DNA from: Bacillota bacterium
GTDB taxonomy: Bacteria; Bacillota; Sulfobacillia; Sulfobacillales; Sulfobacillaceae
DNA: 64,000 nucleotides
Assembly (NCBI GenBank): GCA_021821465.1
Contig: JAKACM010000016.1
Coordinates: 1-64,000 of the forward strand
Reading direction: 5' to 3'
The position numbers and the translations under genes were made by a program. Positions 14,624-24,043 of this stretch are shown in pieces. Each line of letters begins with the position of its first letter. The stretch's first letter is position 1. A model generated the notes under the pieces. That model was not told where the DNA came from and made no database searches. It was given only the letters and a program-made list of their open reading frames with translations.

Positions 14624-17230
14624 GTGCGTTGCCCAAAATGTGGACAGGAGAATGCGGCCGGTTCGGCGTTTTGTCGATTTTGCGGACGAAAATTGCCTGG
14701 TTCTGCAAAAAAGCGCCGCAAGTTAGGGATCCCGAATACGACGTCCTCGTCCGGCACAGCAAAGAACAAAAGCAGCAGCGATAAGAAAAAAACCGCTACA
14801 GGACGACGAAAAATACGGTGGGGCCGGGTCATTCTTTTAGGAGTGACTGGCTTCTTGGTCAGCGGGTTTGGATACAGCGGTTATGTTGCCTATAAGGCTT
14901 TTCGGTCGTTGCCGCCTATCCAGTCTATCGTGTCTGCCCAATCACAAGGTCAAGATTCGGTGATTTATGACCGTTTTGGTCAACCCGTAGCCAGGCTTCA
15001 CGGAACCACTAACCGTGTTGATGTGCCGATCTCGCAAATCTCGCCCAATATGCAACATGCCATCGTTGCCATTGAAGATCACAGTTTCTATACCAACCCC
15101 GGATTTGATCTTACTGCTATTATTAGGGCGGCTCTTGTGGACATTGTTCACCTGGCCCCGGTCCAGGGAGCCAGTACGATAACCGAACAATTGGCCAAAG
15201 ACATGTATTTGAGCGAACAAAAGACCATGGTCCGAAAAGCCCGGGAATTTCTCATCGGCTTGGAACTGGCACACACCTATTCCAAGCAACAAATCCTGGA
15301 TATGTACCTGAATCAGGTCTATTTAGGCGATGGAGCCAGCGGAGTGTATTCGGCAGCCAAAGCATACTTTGATGAAAAGCCCTCTCAGCTCACCTTGCCC
15401 CAATCTGCCATGTTGGCGGGCTTGCCGCAGGCACCTTCTCTTTACGACCCCTTGGTCAACTTCAAATTGGCGAAACAGCGCCAGCTCTTGGTTCTCGGGG
15501 CTATGGCTAAATACGGCTACATTAGCAAAGCTCAAGCCCAAGCCGCATATAAGGCGCCTCTAAATTTGCATCCCGTAGCTGTCGACGCCGCCAATAGCCA
15601 GATGTATCCCTATCCTTGGTATGTAGACCATGTGATTCGGGTGCTCTATCAGAAAGGATTTACGGGAACTCAAATTTTTGACGGCGGATTAAAAATTTAC
15701 ACAGCCTTGGATCCCAAGATTTATAACATTGCCCAAAACGCCGTTGACAGCAATATGAATTACAATTTCGGCGTCTCTCACTCACCGAATCCCACATACC
15801 AGGCCGCGGCCGTCGTCGAAGATCCTCACAACGGCTATATCTTAGCCGCTATCGGCGGAAGAAAATTCAGCCAACCGTTTCAGGAGGATTTCGCTACCAA
15901 TACGAATGTGAAGCGATCGACAGGATCGTCCATAAAACCGTTATTGGAGTATACACCGGCTATCGCCAAAGGCTACACCCAAATGTCCGTTCTTCAGGAC
16001 GTGCCCATTTTCAAGGTCAACGGGCAGTGGTGGCCGCATAACGACAACCATGTATATCGCGGTTATATGGACCTGCGTGATGCGTTGGCCATTTCCGATA
16101 ACGATGTCGCCGTGCACTTGTTACATGACATCGGCTTAAACTACGGATACAATTTTGCCAAAGATAAATTTGGCTTGCCTTTGACTCAAGCAGATTTGCA
16201 TGCGGGACTGGGAATAGCCATTGGTGGGTTGCCGCAAGGCTTCAACGTATACCAAATGACCCAGGCTTATTCCACATTTCCCAATAATGGTGTGCGCATG
16301 AACCCTATCTGGGTGACAAAGGTTGTTAACGGCAACGGGGCCGTCGTCTTCCAAGATACGCCCCATGGCACTACGGAGTTTAGTCCTCAAGTGGCCTATA
16401 TCATGGATAAGATGATGGAACGTGTCTTGGATCCCAATGCGATTCCGTCCATCGGACCCGGATCCTATTCCACGGGTTATCAACTGGGTATCGGACGTCC
16501 TGCTGCCGGTAAGACCGGAACCAACAACGGTGAAGCCGACGCTTGGTTTATGGGCTACACCCCGCAACTTATGGTCGGAGTCTGGGAAGGTAACCGCAAG
16601 GGTGAATATCCTCAGCCCTCCACCCCCAATGGCCCAGCCTACGGAGATGTCGCGGCAGGACCCATTTGGAAGCAGATCATGCAACAGACTAATCAGGCGG
16701 AACATCTTCCCGTCGAACATTTTCCTCGCCCCAATAATATGGTTTACGTGCCCAACGTCAGCATTACCTCGGGAAAAATCGCCAGTCGCTATGCTCCGTC
16801 TTCAGATGTACAGGGCGCCTGGTTTATTAAAGGAACTCAACCGACAACTATCGGCAACTCCCATTACCCGGTAAAGGTGGTAGCATCCCACCCGAACGAG
16901 AGGTGGCAACCAGGTTGCGGACCTTACGTCACCACCCCGTTCTTGCGCCAAGAATCGGATTGGCACTCTGGCGTGCCCATTCCTTGGGACTCTAAATTCT
17001 GGGCTCCTACACAAACGTGCACTCCAAACTTCCAACCGTCACCATCTTCGTCTCCGTCGTCATCCTCATCGACATCACCATCCTTTTCGCCGTCGCCGTC
17101 GACATCACCATCGTCGGCGCCATCAACATCCCCATCAACGTCACCGTCTGCCGGTGCTGTCACGACTTCACCCACCAGCCAATCGTCTAAGCCATCGCCG
17201 TCAAATTCCTCACCGTCCGGTTCAAACTAA
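14624..17230 (+). CDS. Class A penicillin-binding protein with N-terminal zinc ribbon
   Basis: Bifunctional peptidoglycan synthase at the outer face of the membrane. Start GTG 14624; AAGGAG lies 15 nt upstream, rather far. Residues 3-21 are a cytoplasmic zinc ribbon (CPKCG and CRFCG), then a basic linker, one membrane anchor at about 66-88, and a GT51 domain (IEDHSFYTNPG, GASTITEQLAKDMYL, RKAREFLIGLELA). In the first GT51 motif the usual EDxxFxxHxG reads EDHSFYTNPG, so His is Asn. The transpeptidase domain has catalytic SSIK in STGSSIKPL, SDN, and KTGTNNGEA. The last 60 residues are a Ser/Pro-rich low-complexity tail. A zinc ribbon on a PBP is uncommon. Confidence 0.85.
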   Translation: MRCPKCGQENAAGSAFCRFCGRKLPGSAKKRRKLGIPNTTSSSGTAKNKSSSDKKKTATGRRKIRWGRVILLGVTGFLVSGFGYSGYVAYKAFRSLPPIQSIVSAQSQGQDSVIYDRFGQPVARLHGTTNRVDVPISQISPNMQHAIVAIEDHSFYTNPGFDLTAIIRAALVDIVHLAPVQGASTITEQLAKDMYLSEQKTMVRKAREFLIGLELAHTYSKQQILDMYLNQVYLGDGASGVYSAAKAYFDEKPSQLTLPQSAMLAGLPQAPSLYDPLVNFKLAKQRQLLVLGAMAKYGYISKAQAQAAYKAPLNLHPVAVDAANSQMYPYPWYVDHVIRVLYQKGFTGTQIFDGGLKIYTALDPKIYNIAQNAVDSNMNYNFGVSHSPNPTYQAAAVVEDPHNGYILAAIGGRKFSQPFQEDFATNTNVKRSTGSSIKPLLEYTPAIAKGYTQMSVLQDVPIFKVNGQWWPHNDNHVYRGYMDLRDALAISDNDVAVHLLHDIGLNYGYNFAKDKFGLPLTQADLHAGLGIAIGGLPQGFNVYQMTQAYSTFPNNGVRMNPIWVTKVVNGNGAVVFQDTPHGTTEFSPQVAYIMDKMMERVLDPNAIPSIGPGSYSTGYQLGIGRPAAGKTGTNNGEADAWFMGYTPQLMVGVWEGNRKGEYPQPSTPNGPAYGDVAAGPIWKQIMQQTNQAEHLPVEHFPRPNNMVYVPNVSITSGKIASRYAPSSDVQGAWFIKGTQPTTIGNSHYPVKVVASHPNERWQPGCGPYVTTPFLRQESDWHSGVPIPWDSKFWAPTQTCTPNFQPSPSSSPSSSSSTSPSFSPSPSTSPSSAPSTSPSTSPSAGAVTTSPTSQSSKPSPSNSSPSGSN

Positions 17231-17251
17231 GCCCCTTGCATTTCCAACCAA

Positions 17252-17300
17252 AGAAAAGAAAGACGACGAGAAGCAATTTTTCGTCGTCTTTCTTTCTCTT
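17252..17300. terminator. Bidirectional terminator between the PBP gene and rnc
   Basis: AGAAAGACGACGA (17257-17269) and TCGTCGTCTTTCT (17281-17293) form a 13-bp stem, with T-rich sequence to the right and A-rich sequence to the left. It can stop both convergent operons. Confidence 0.8.
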
Positions 17301-17318
17301 TAGGGACAACACCCAACG

Positions 17319-18038
17319 TCACTCTTTCTCAGAAGGTGAGGGTGAAGAAGACTGTGGCCCTAATTCCACTTGGCCCATGAATTGCTTCAGTGCGAGTCGC
17401 GCGCTTTGCTGTTCCGCTTCTTTTTTGCTATGACCGATGGCGCGGCTTACGGGAACCCCTCCAACCGACACCTCAACCTCAAAGCTTTTCGCATGATCAG
17501 GTCCATAAGATCCCACGACTTCATAGGTGGCTTCTTCTCCCCGTCGTCGTAACCATTCGTTCAAGGCGGTCTTGTGATCCCGTCCGGTTTCGCGTTGCTC
17601 CACACTAATTAGAGCAAAGTTTAATACGTCCAAAATAAACCGGCGAGCCTGAGTGAGACCACTGTCCAAGTAAATAGCTCCGATAATCGCTTCCATCGCA
17701 TCGGCCAATAGAGAATGTTTGGAACGCCCACCACTGCGTTCTTCCCCTCGACCCAGTCTTAACAACTCTCCCACGTGCAGATTATAAGCCGCCTCTGCCA
17801 AAGTCGCTTCACATACGATGGCTGCCCTTCCTTGGCTCAATTGACCTTCAGTCCATTGATTGTTGTGGGCGTAGAGCCATTCAGTCACCACAAGTTGCAA
17901 TACGGAATCGCCCAAAAATTCCAGTCGTTCATTGTGAGCCTCTCTACGAAATCCTTCGTTGGCGTATGATGAATGTGTCAAGGCTTGTTTGAGAAGATTC
18001 TGATCATTTATCCACTGTTCCAAATCATTGCGACTCAT
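17319..18038 (-). CDS. rnc: Ribonuclease III
   Basis: Double-strand-specific endoribonuclease that matures rRNA and degrades sense-antisense duplexes. 239 residues. The RNase III signature NERLEFLGDSVLQL lies at about residues 37-50 with catalytic Glu and Asp, and a second acidic cluster is at LLADAMEAIIGAIY. The dsRNA-binding domain fills the C-terminal third (HKTALNEWLRR to KKEAEQQSARLAL). It overlaps fabF by 4 nt and closes the fapR-plsX-fab operon. Confidence 0.95.
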   Translation of the reverse strand: MSRNDLEQWINDQNLLKQALTHSSYANEGFRREAHNERLEFLGDSVLQLVVTEWLYAHNNQWTEGQLSQGRAAIVCEATLAEAAYNLHVGELLRLGRGEERSGGRSKHSLLADAMEAIIGAIYLDSGLTQARRFILDVLNFALISVEQRETGRDHKTALNEWLRRRGEEATYEVVGSYGPDHAKSFEVEVSVGGVPVSRAIGHSKKEAEQQSARLALKQFMGQVELGPQSSSPSPSEKE

Positions 18039-19273
18039 GGAATATACTCCCGGGCAATCAGGGACGCATTTTGCCCTCCAAAACCAAAAGCATTGGACAT
18101 GACGACCCGCACTCTGCGATTTTGTGGCCGATTCGGCACATAATTCAAATCACAGTCAGGACTGGCATGATCCAGATTTACCGTGGGGGGAACTTGCTGC
18201 CGCATAATGGCCATGACAGAGGCAATCATTTCGACTGCCCCGGCCGCGCCCAATAAGTGACCTGTGGAGGACTTGGTCGATGATACAGCCAATTGGTAAG
18301 CGTGATCCCCAAACACATTCTTTATGGCTAAAGTTTCTGCCAAATCTCCTTTCATCGTCGAAGTACCGTGGGCATTGATATAATCCACCTCATGAGGATC
18401 GAGGCCGGCATCCGCCAGCGCCCGATACATTGACTGGATCGCGCCCCGTCCTTCAGGATGAGGTTCTACAACATGATACGCATCGGCCGATCGCCCATAC
18501 CCGACGAGTTCTGCATAAATCCGGGCTCGTCGGTTTTGAGCAAAGCTCAGGGATTCTAAAACCAAGAATCCCGCGCCCTCACCCATCACAAATCCGTCAC
18601 GGTCCCGGTCAAAAGGTCTACTGGCATGATGCGGATCATCATTGCGTGTAGACATCGCTTTCATTGCGCAAAATCCTGCGAAGGAAATGGGCAACAAGAC
18701 GGCTTCCGCTCCTCCGGCCAACATGATGTCGGCTTCGCCATACTGAATGGCTCTGAACGCATCCCCAAGAGCACTTCCCGATGACGCACAGGCTGTCACC
18801 AATGTGACATTCGGACCCTGAAAGTTAAACCGTATAGCCAATTGCCCACCGGCAATATTGCCAATCATTTTCGGGATGAAATACGGACTGACCCGGCTGG
18901 CTCCTTTAGTCAGCAAAGTTTCGTGCTGTTCGGTTAAGGTTTCCATGCCCCCAATTCCAGTCCCCACCGCAACCCCCGCTCGGGCCGGATCGATTTCAAC
19001 CAATCCGGCATCATTGTATGCTTCTTGTGCGGCTCCTATGGCTAATTGTACGAAACGGTCCATATGCCGCACTTCTTTTTTCTCCAGATACCTGAGCGGA
19101 TCAAAATCATGCACCTCAGCTGCAATGCGAGTGGAGAACTGTGATACATCGAATCGGGTTATAGGTCCGACAGCACTATGTCCGCTGGTTAACCCATCCC
19201 AAAAGGCAGAGAGGCCGGATCCAACAGGAGATATCACTCCCATTCCCGTAATCACCACACGTTCGCGCTCCAT
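18035..19273 (-). CDS. fabF: Beta-ketoacyl-ACP synthase II
   Basis: Elongating condensing enzyme of fatty acid synthesis. 412 residues, the usual length. Catalytic Cys in VTACASSGSALG near residue 163, first His in NAHGTSTMKGD, Lys and second His in TKSSTGHLLGAAG. It follows acpP by 56 bp and overlaps rnc. Confidence 0.95.
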   Translation of the reverse strand: MERERVVITGMGVISPVGSGLSAFWDGLTSGHSAVGPITRFDVSQFSTRIAAEVHDFDPLRYLEKKEVRHMDRFVQLAIGAAQEAYNDAGLVEIDPARAGVAVGTGIGGMETLTEQHETLLTKGASRVSPYFIPKMIGNIAGGQLAIRFNFQGPNVTLVTACASSGSALGDAFRAIQYGEADIMLAGGAEAVLLPISFAGFCAMKAMSTRNDDPHHASRPFDRDRDGFVMGEGAGFLVLESLSFAQNRRARIYAELVGYGRSADAYHVVEPHPEGRGAIQSMYRALADAGLDPHEVDYINAHGTSTMKGDLAETLAIKNVFGDHAYQLAVSSTKSSTGHLLGAAGAVEMIASVMAIMRQQVPPTVNLDHASPDCDLNYVPNRPQNRRVRVVMSNAFGFGGQNASLIAREYIP

Positions 19274-19329
19274 TCCTTGCTCCCTCCCCCAGTACCCAGA
19301 AATCCGCTTCTCGGCACCAGGGCCGTAAA

Positions 19330-19572
19330 TTAGGCGTTTTCCCGAATATATTCCACGGCATCACTGACTGTGCTGATTTTCTCAGCTTCGTCATCCGGTA
19401 TTTCCAGACCAAACTCTTCTTCGAGAGCCATGATCAATTCAACAATATCCAAAGAATCGGCTCCTAGGTCATCAATAAAAGAAGCTTCCGATGTCACTTC
19501 CTCTTCATCAACGCCCAACTGATCCACGATTATGTCTTTCACCTTATCAAAAACCTGTTCTTTGTTTGCCAC
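19330..19572 (-). CDS. acpP: Acyl carrier protein
   Basis: 80 residues, highly acidic. The phosphopantetheine attachment Ser lies in [10 protein letters not shown] (residues 38-47). It carries the growing acyl chain between FabD, FabH, FabG and FabF, whose genes surround it. Confidence 0.97.
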   Translation of the reverse strand: MANKEQVFDKVKDIIVDQLGVDEEEVTSEASFIDDLGADSLDIVELIMALEEEFGLEIPDDEAEKISTVSDAVEYIRENA

Positions 19573-19591
19573 GATTTATACACCTCCAAAA

Positions 19592-20332
19592 TTAGTCCAT
19601 TACAAGTCCGCCATCTACGATCAGCGTCTGGCCCGTAATGTAGTCAGCTTGAACAAGGAACCACACGGCATCCGCCACATCCTCCGGTTTCCCGGCGTGC
19701 CCTAAGGGAATCTGGCGCACCAATTGTTCATACGCATCTGGCTTCATCTGTTGAGACATACCGGTATCGATAATACCGGGTGCCACTACATTCACCGTAA
19801 TCTGCCGAGATGCCACTTCCCGCGCCACGGAGCGGGTAAACCCTATCACCCCGGCTTTCGCAGCCGCATAATTAGCCTGGCCGGCATTGCCAAGAATACC
19901 CGCAACCGATGAAATGGTGACAATGCGACCAAATTTTTGCTTAAGCATGGGCCGCAGCGCAGCTCGGGTGCAGGCAAAAACTCCGGTAAGATTGGTGGCC
20001 ATAACGTCCTCCCAATCTTGGTTGCGCATGCGCAGCAACAACACGTCTCGGGTTATACCCGCATTATTCACTAATATATCCAAATGACCCCAGTCGTGCG
20101 TCACCGAATTGACAAGGTTTTGGGCATCATCAAAGTTCGAAATGTCCGCAGGATAAAGCGCGCACAGTCCACCTTGAGACCGGATGATCTCTTGGGCCTC
20201 TTGGGCTGCAGTATTATTGCCACGGTAGTTTACTGCCACTGTCATACCTTGCTGGGCTAATTTTAGCGCGATGGCGCGGCCGATACCGCGAGAGGCTCCC
20301 GTCACCAGTGCTACTCTTTGATCCCAAGGCAC
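19592..20332 (-). CDS. fabG: 3-oxoacyl-ACP reductase
   Basis: NADPH-dependent ketoreductase of fatty acid elongation. 246 residues of the SDR family: TGASRGIGRAI cofactor loop (10-20), NNAGIT, catalytic Ser in TISSVAG, YAAAK with Tyr and Lys near 154-158, and C-terminal GGLVMD. It lies between fabD and acpP in the canonical order. Confidence 0.95.
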   Translation of the reverse strand: MPWDQRVALVTGASRGIGRAIALKLAQQGMTVAVNYRGNNTAAQEAQEIIRSQGGLCALYPADISNFDDAQNLVNSVTHDWGHLDILVNNAGITRDVLLLRMRNQDWEDVMATNLTGVFACTRAALRPMLKQKFGRIVTISSVAGILGNAGQANYAAAKAGVIGFTRSVAREVASRQITVNVVAPGIIDTGMSQQMKPDAYEQLVRQIPLGHAGKPEDVADAVWFLVQADYITGQTLIVDGGLVMD

Positions 20333-20379
20333 CCTGAAATCCTCTCCCTATTAGTTATATGGCTTCCAGGCAATAATTC

Positions 20380-21333
20380 TTAGCTATTATAGCCTGGGGC
20401 CTGGACGAGTTCAAGAGCTTTATTTAAGCTTCTCTCATCTTCTACATTAAAGACTTTTTGCTTACGATCAATCTTTTTTATCAAACTGGTTAAGCTGCGC
20501 CCGGGTCCAAATTCGATAAAACCTTGGATTTCCATGGCTTTAGCCCGTTCGACGCTTTTCTCAAATTGCACGGGATGGGATACCTGAGTCACCAATCGCG
20601 GTATTATCTGCGATTCGTTGTAACACAACTCGGCATCAACATTCGCAAGGATCCCAAATTGCGCCTTGCGAAGCCGAATGTCGCCCAAAGCCTTAGACAA
20701 AACAGCCCCCGCCGGAATTAAGAGACGCGAATGGAAGGGTGCAGAAACCGATAGCCGTACGACCCTGGCTCCCTTTGACCGTGCTCGTTCTTCAACCATT
20801 TCTATGCCGGTAAGAAAACCCGATACCACCACTTGCCCCGGTGCATTATAATTGGCAGGCTGCACCCATCCTATGGCGGAGGCTTCTTCACACAGGATCT
20901 CTACTTCATGACTCTTTAGCCCCAATATGGCCGACATTCCTCCTAATCCCTTCGGAACCGCTTCCTGCATAGCCCGTCCGCGAATGCGGGTTAAACGAAC
21001 AGCATCGTTGAGATTAAAAACTCCTGCGGCCACGTATGCGGAATATTCTCCCAACGACAAACCGAATCCTGTGGCAATAGGCAAATCGAAATAACGACTC
21101 CGGAAAACCCGCCAAGCCGCCACACTCGTCACCAATATGGCCGGTTGCTGGACTTCGGTATCGCGCAAGCGTTCTTCGGGTCCTTGAAAAATGATCTCCG
21201 ATAACTTATAACCTAAAGCATCATCGGCCTCTTCAAAGGCGAGCCGAGCTTCCGAATATGTTTGCGAGAGCTGCCGACCCATCCCTACATACTGAGATCC
21301 CTGACCGGGAAACATGATCGCCCACCCTGACAC
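20380..21333 (-). CDS. fabD: Malonyl-CoA:ACP transacylase
   Basis: Loads malonyl groups onto ACP. 317 residues. FPGQGSQYVGMG at the N-terminus; catalytic Ser in GLSLGEYSAY at about residue 91; His in SAPFHS. It sits between fabH and fabG. Confidence 0.95.
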   Translation of the reverse strand: MSGWAIMFPGQGSQYVGMGRQLSQTYSEARLAFEEADDALGYKLSEIIFQGPEERLRDTEVQQPAILVTSVAAWRVFRSRYFDLPIATGFGLSLGEYSAYVAAGVFNLNDAVRLTRIRGRAMQEAVPKGLGGMSAILGLKSHEVEILCEEASAIGWVQPANYNAPGQVVVSGFLTGIEMVEERARSKGARVVRLSVSAPFHSRLLIPAGAVLSKALGDIRLRKAQFGILANVDAELCYNESQIIPRLVTQVSHPVQFEKSVERAKAMEIQGFIEFGPGRSLTSLIKKIDRKQKVFNVEDERSLNKALELVQAPGYNS

Positions 21334-21357
21334 AAATTTCCCCCCTTTTCTAGGGAA

Positions 21358-22350
21358 TTATCGACCCCATCGAATGACATTGGATCCCCAAGTAAGACCC
21401 GCACCAAAGGCACATAACACGACGATGTCACCGTCATGAAGCCGCCCTTCCAGTCTGGCTTCCTGTAGAGCCAAGGGAATGGTTGCCACCGAGGTATTTC
21501 CGTAGCGATCGATATTCACGACGACCCTTTCGGCGTCCAATTCAAAACGTCTGACTGCTGCATCAATTATTCGCAGATTGGCCTGATGAGGAACAAGTAG
21601 GTCCATATCCTCCACCTTGAGTCCCGCCCGTTTCAGACCTTCTTCCACAGCTTCCGGCAAGGCTTTCACGGCAAAACGAAATGTTTCGTTGCCGTTCATT
21701 TTCAAATAATGCTGACGACTTTCGACACTTTCCCGACTGGCGGGCATCAAGGATCCCCCACCCGGTTGGATTAGCAAGTCTGTGCCGCGGCCGTCTGCCT
21801 GCAAATACGAACCTAAGATACCAAAATCTGTGCCTTCTTTTGCCTGAAGAACAAACGCACCGGCAGCATCTCCAAAAAGCACTGCAGTCGTTCTGTCCTC
21901 ATAATCGGTAATACTGGTCAGTTTGTCTGCACCGATTACCAAAATATTATGGTATGCCTTACTTTGAATCAAAGCCGAAGCCATTTCCATGCCGTAAATC
22001 AACCCAGTGCAGCCGGCCTGAAGATCAACTCCGGGAATCGGCTTGTCTGTCAATTGATGTTGAACGCGGGCAGCCGTCGAGGGAAATATCGTATCAGGGG
22101 TATTAGTGGCACAGACAATAAAATCCAGATCTTCCGGCGTCAATTGTGCGTCTCGCAATGCTAAACGCGCAGCCTCACCGGCCATGGAAGACGTGGTTTC
22201 GTCCTGACTGGCAATATGACGTTCCCGAATACCTGTCCTCGTCACAATCCATTCGTCTGAGGTATCGACCATTTTTTCCAGATCATGATTGGTGAGAACG
22301 GTCTCGGGGACATACGTCCCCAGCCCCGCTACGACGGCACGTGTGGTCAT
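21358..22350 (-). CDS. fabH: Beta-ketoacyl-ACP synthase III
   Basis: Starts chain elongation from acetyl- or branched acyl-CoA. Start ATG 22350 shares ATGA with the plsX stop, giving 330 residues beginning TTRAVVAGLGTYVPE; a longer frame to 22407 would run into plsX. Active Cys in QAGCTGLIYGM near 113, His in VPHQANLRI and Asn in YGNTSVATIP. Confidence 0.95.
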   Translation of the reverse strand: MTTRAVVAGLGTYVPETVLTNHDLEKMVDTSDEWIVTRTGIRERHIASQDETTSSMAGEAARLALRDAQLTPEDLDFIVCATNTPDTIFPSTAARVQHQLTDKPIPGVDLQAGCTGLIYGMEMASALIQSKAYHNILVIGADKLTSITDYEDRTTAVLFGDAAGAFVLQAKEGTDFGILGSYLQADGRGTDLLIQPGGGSLMPASRESVESRQHYLKMNGNETFRFAVKALPEAVEEGLKRAGLKVEDMDLLVPHQANLRIIDAAVRRFELDAERVVVNIDRYGNTSVATIPLALQEARLEGRLHDGDIVVLCAFGAGLTWGSNVIRWGR

Positions 22351-23348
22351 AAGTGCGTCTCCTCCTTCACCCGTTCCCGTAATCGGTCTTGGGTATTTTT
22401 TTGGCAATAATTGTTAGCTACTTGGATAGCGCTGTTGAAGGCCGTACTCTGGCTGGAACCATGTACTTTGTAAACAATTTGATCGAGTCCCAGCAATGGA
22501 GCTCCGCCGTATTCCTGATAGTCCATCCTCTTTTTCAGGGCCATGAGCCCATCTTTAAGAAAATACGCCGCAAGTTTTGTCTTAAAATTCTCCATGAGAA
22601 GTGTCTTGAATTCTCCCATTAGGTCACGGGCCACACCTTCGGTCAGTTTAAGAGCAATATTTCCGCTAAAGCCGTCTGCCACCACAATATCGGCACGCCC
22701 TTGTAAAAGTTCCCGAGCCTCAATGTTTCCCACAAAGTTCAGTCCGGATCTTTCCAGTCGCTCATAGGTTTCCCGCACCAAAGGCGTGCCTTTGCGGGGT
22801 TCCTCACCCACATTCAGAAGGCCAACCCGGGGATTGTCAATGCCATAGACCTCCTGGCAATAATACGCGCCCATGATCCCATATTGAACAAGCTGAAAAG
22901 GTTTAGGATCCAAATTGGCCCCCACATCCAATAACAGCAAACCCCATCCTTTCATCACCGGCAACAAGGCCGACAGCGCGGGTCTCTCGATACCGCTCAT
23001 CCGTCCCACCACAAACAAGCCTGCCGTCATCAAAGCCCCGGTATTTCCTGCGGAAATCACCGCATCGGCCTTGCCGGATTGCACCAGTCGCATGGCCTGA
23101 ACCATTGATGAGTCCGGCTTGCGACGCACCGCCTGAACAGGGGCCTCTCCCATTTCAATGACCTCAGGGGCATGATGGACATGCAACCGGGTGCTGCGTG
23201 GGATATTTTTCCATAGAGACGTGATTCGGTCATGGTCACCAACCAGCACGACTTCCAAATCCTCAATACGTTGAATGGCCTCTAATGACCCCATGACGGG
23301 AGCGGATGGCGCATGATCTCCACCCATCGCGTCAACCGCGATTTTCAA
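22347..23348 (-). CDS. plsX: Phosphate acyltransferase PlsX
   Basis: Makes acyl-phosphate from acyl-ACP for phospholipid synthesis. 333 residues beginning IAVDAMGGDHAP, the family hallmark; GNTGALM, GLLNVGEEPRKG and VADGFSGNIALK also fit. It overlaps fapR upstream and fabH downstream by 4 nt each. Confidence 0.95.
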   Translation of the reverse strand: MKIAVDAMGGDHAPSAPVMGSLEAIQRIEDLEVVLVGDHDRITSLWKNIPRSTRLHVHHAPEVIEMGEAPVQAVRRKPDSSMVQAMRLVQSGKADAVISAGNTGALMTAGLFVVGRMSGIERPALSALLPVMKGWGLLLLDVGANLDPKPFQLVQYGIMGAYYCQEVYGIDNPRVGLLNVGEEPRKGTPLVRETYERLERSGLNFVGNIEARELLQGRADIVVADGFSGNIALKLTEGVARDLMGEFKTLLMENFKTKLAAYFLKDGLMALKKRMDYQEYGGAPLLGLDQIVYKVHGSSQSTAFNSAIQVANNYCQKNTQDRLRERVKEETHL

Positions 23349-23953
23349 GGTAAAGCCTCCTCTTTACGATCCTTCTTAGCTTTCGATTTACGACCGTCAA
23401 AGGGGTCGGTGAGAATCACAAACTTCCCTCGGAAGACCGTGTTGTCGCCGACGCGGCTAATCACCAGCACAACCCATCGATTTCCCCGTCGGCGGATAAC
23501 CTCAGCTCCGGCCACGATTTGTTGCCCCGCTCCCACCACATGCTTGAATTTAGCATTGGCGAGTCCGGTTACAGCGCTGTCTCCATCCACTACGGCCAAA
23601 GCCAGAGAATCTGCTTGCGCGTAAATGAAATGTGATTGAATAATCCCGGATCCCGCAAAAGCCATGGATTCATCCGTCGTCAATAAAGACCGGCCACTTT
23701 GGCCGATGACCAAGTCGACTAAATCACCAACCATATCCTGGCGCTTGACAGTGCGGGTATGTACCACGCTCAAACGCGCCAGACCTTCGGAGCGAAGGCG
23801 CAGCTCCGGAATACCAAGATGGAGTCGGTCAAGCCGTATCGTCGGGACGCTGACCCCAAAACGTTGAGCCAGGTCTTCATCCGTCTGCAAAGGATTCTCA
23901 CGAAGTACTTGAGCTAATTTCCGTTGCCGCTCGACACGGTTTAAGCGAGCCAT
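23345..23953 (-). CDS. fapR: Fatty acid and phospholipid synthesis repressor FapR
   Basis: Malonyl-CoA-responsive repressor. Start ATG 23953 follows GGAGGTGCGGT; upstream in-frame codons lie in the promoter. 202 residues: N-terminal HTH (NPLQTDEDLAQRFGVSVPTI, then RLDRLHLGI) and a C-terminal hot-dog fold effector domain (LANAKFKHVVGAGQQIVAGAE). First gene of the fapR-plsX-fabHDG-acpP-fabF-rnc operon and probably autoregulated through the palindrome in its own promoter. Confidence 0.93.
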   Translation of the reverse strand: MARLNRVERQRKLAQVLRENPLQTDEDLAQRFGVSVPTIRLDRLHLGIPELRLRSEGLARLSVVHTRTVKRQDMVGDLVDLVIGQSGRSLLTTDESMAFAGSGIIQSHFIYAQADSLALAVVDGDSAVTGLANAKFKHVVGAGQQIVAGAEVIRRRGNRWVVLVISRVGDNTVFRGKFVILTDPFDGRKSKAKKDRKEEALP

Positions 23954-23976
23954 ACCGCACCTCCACTTATGAACAA

Positions 23977-24005
23977 ATAATATGACTATGTCATAAATAT
24001 GACAA
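23977..24005 (-). promoter_or_regulatory. fapR operon promoter with FapR-like palindrome
   Basis: TTGTCA (24000-24005) and TATTAT (23977-23982) with exactly 17 bp between. TATGAC, TAT, GTCATA (23981-23995) is a perfect palindrome lying across the spacer and the -10 box. A further TATGAC half-site is at 23998-24003. FapR sites in Bacillus are AT-rich palindromes in this position; the bases differ here, so the FapR link is inference from location. Confidence 0.65.
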
Positions 24006-24041
24006 TAAAAAGATTCCATGACCAAAAGCCATGGAATCTTT
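24006..24041 (-). terminator. Terminator after rpmF
   Basis: AAAGATTCCATG (24009-24020) and its complement CATGGAATCTTT (24030-24041) form a 12-bp stem with a 9-nt loop; on the minus strand the stem ends in a T-rich run. It separates rpmF from the fapR promoter, which starts directly after it. Confidence 0.8.
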
Positions 24042-24043
24042 CT

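Noticed and set aside
17041-17160. Tandem-repeat or CRISPR-like pattern
   Set aside because: The repetition comes from Ser/Pro codons of the PBP tail; there are no spacers or constant repeats.
16924-17175. Repetitive Asp/Gly/Val minus-strand frame
   Set aside because: It is the complement of the Ser/Pro-rich PBP tail; low complexity only.
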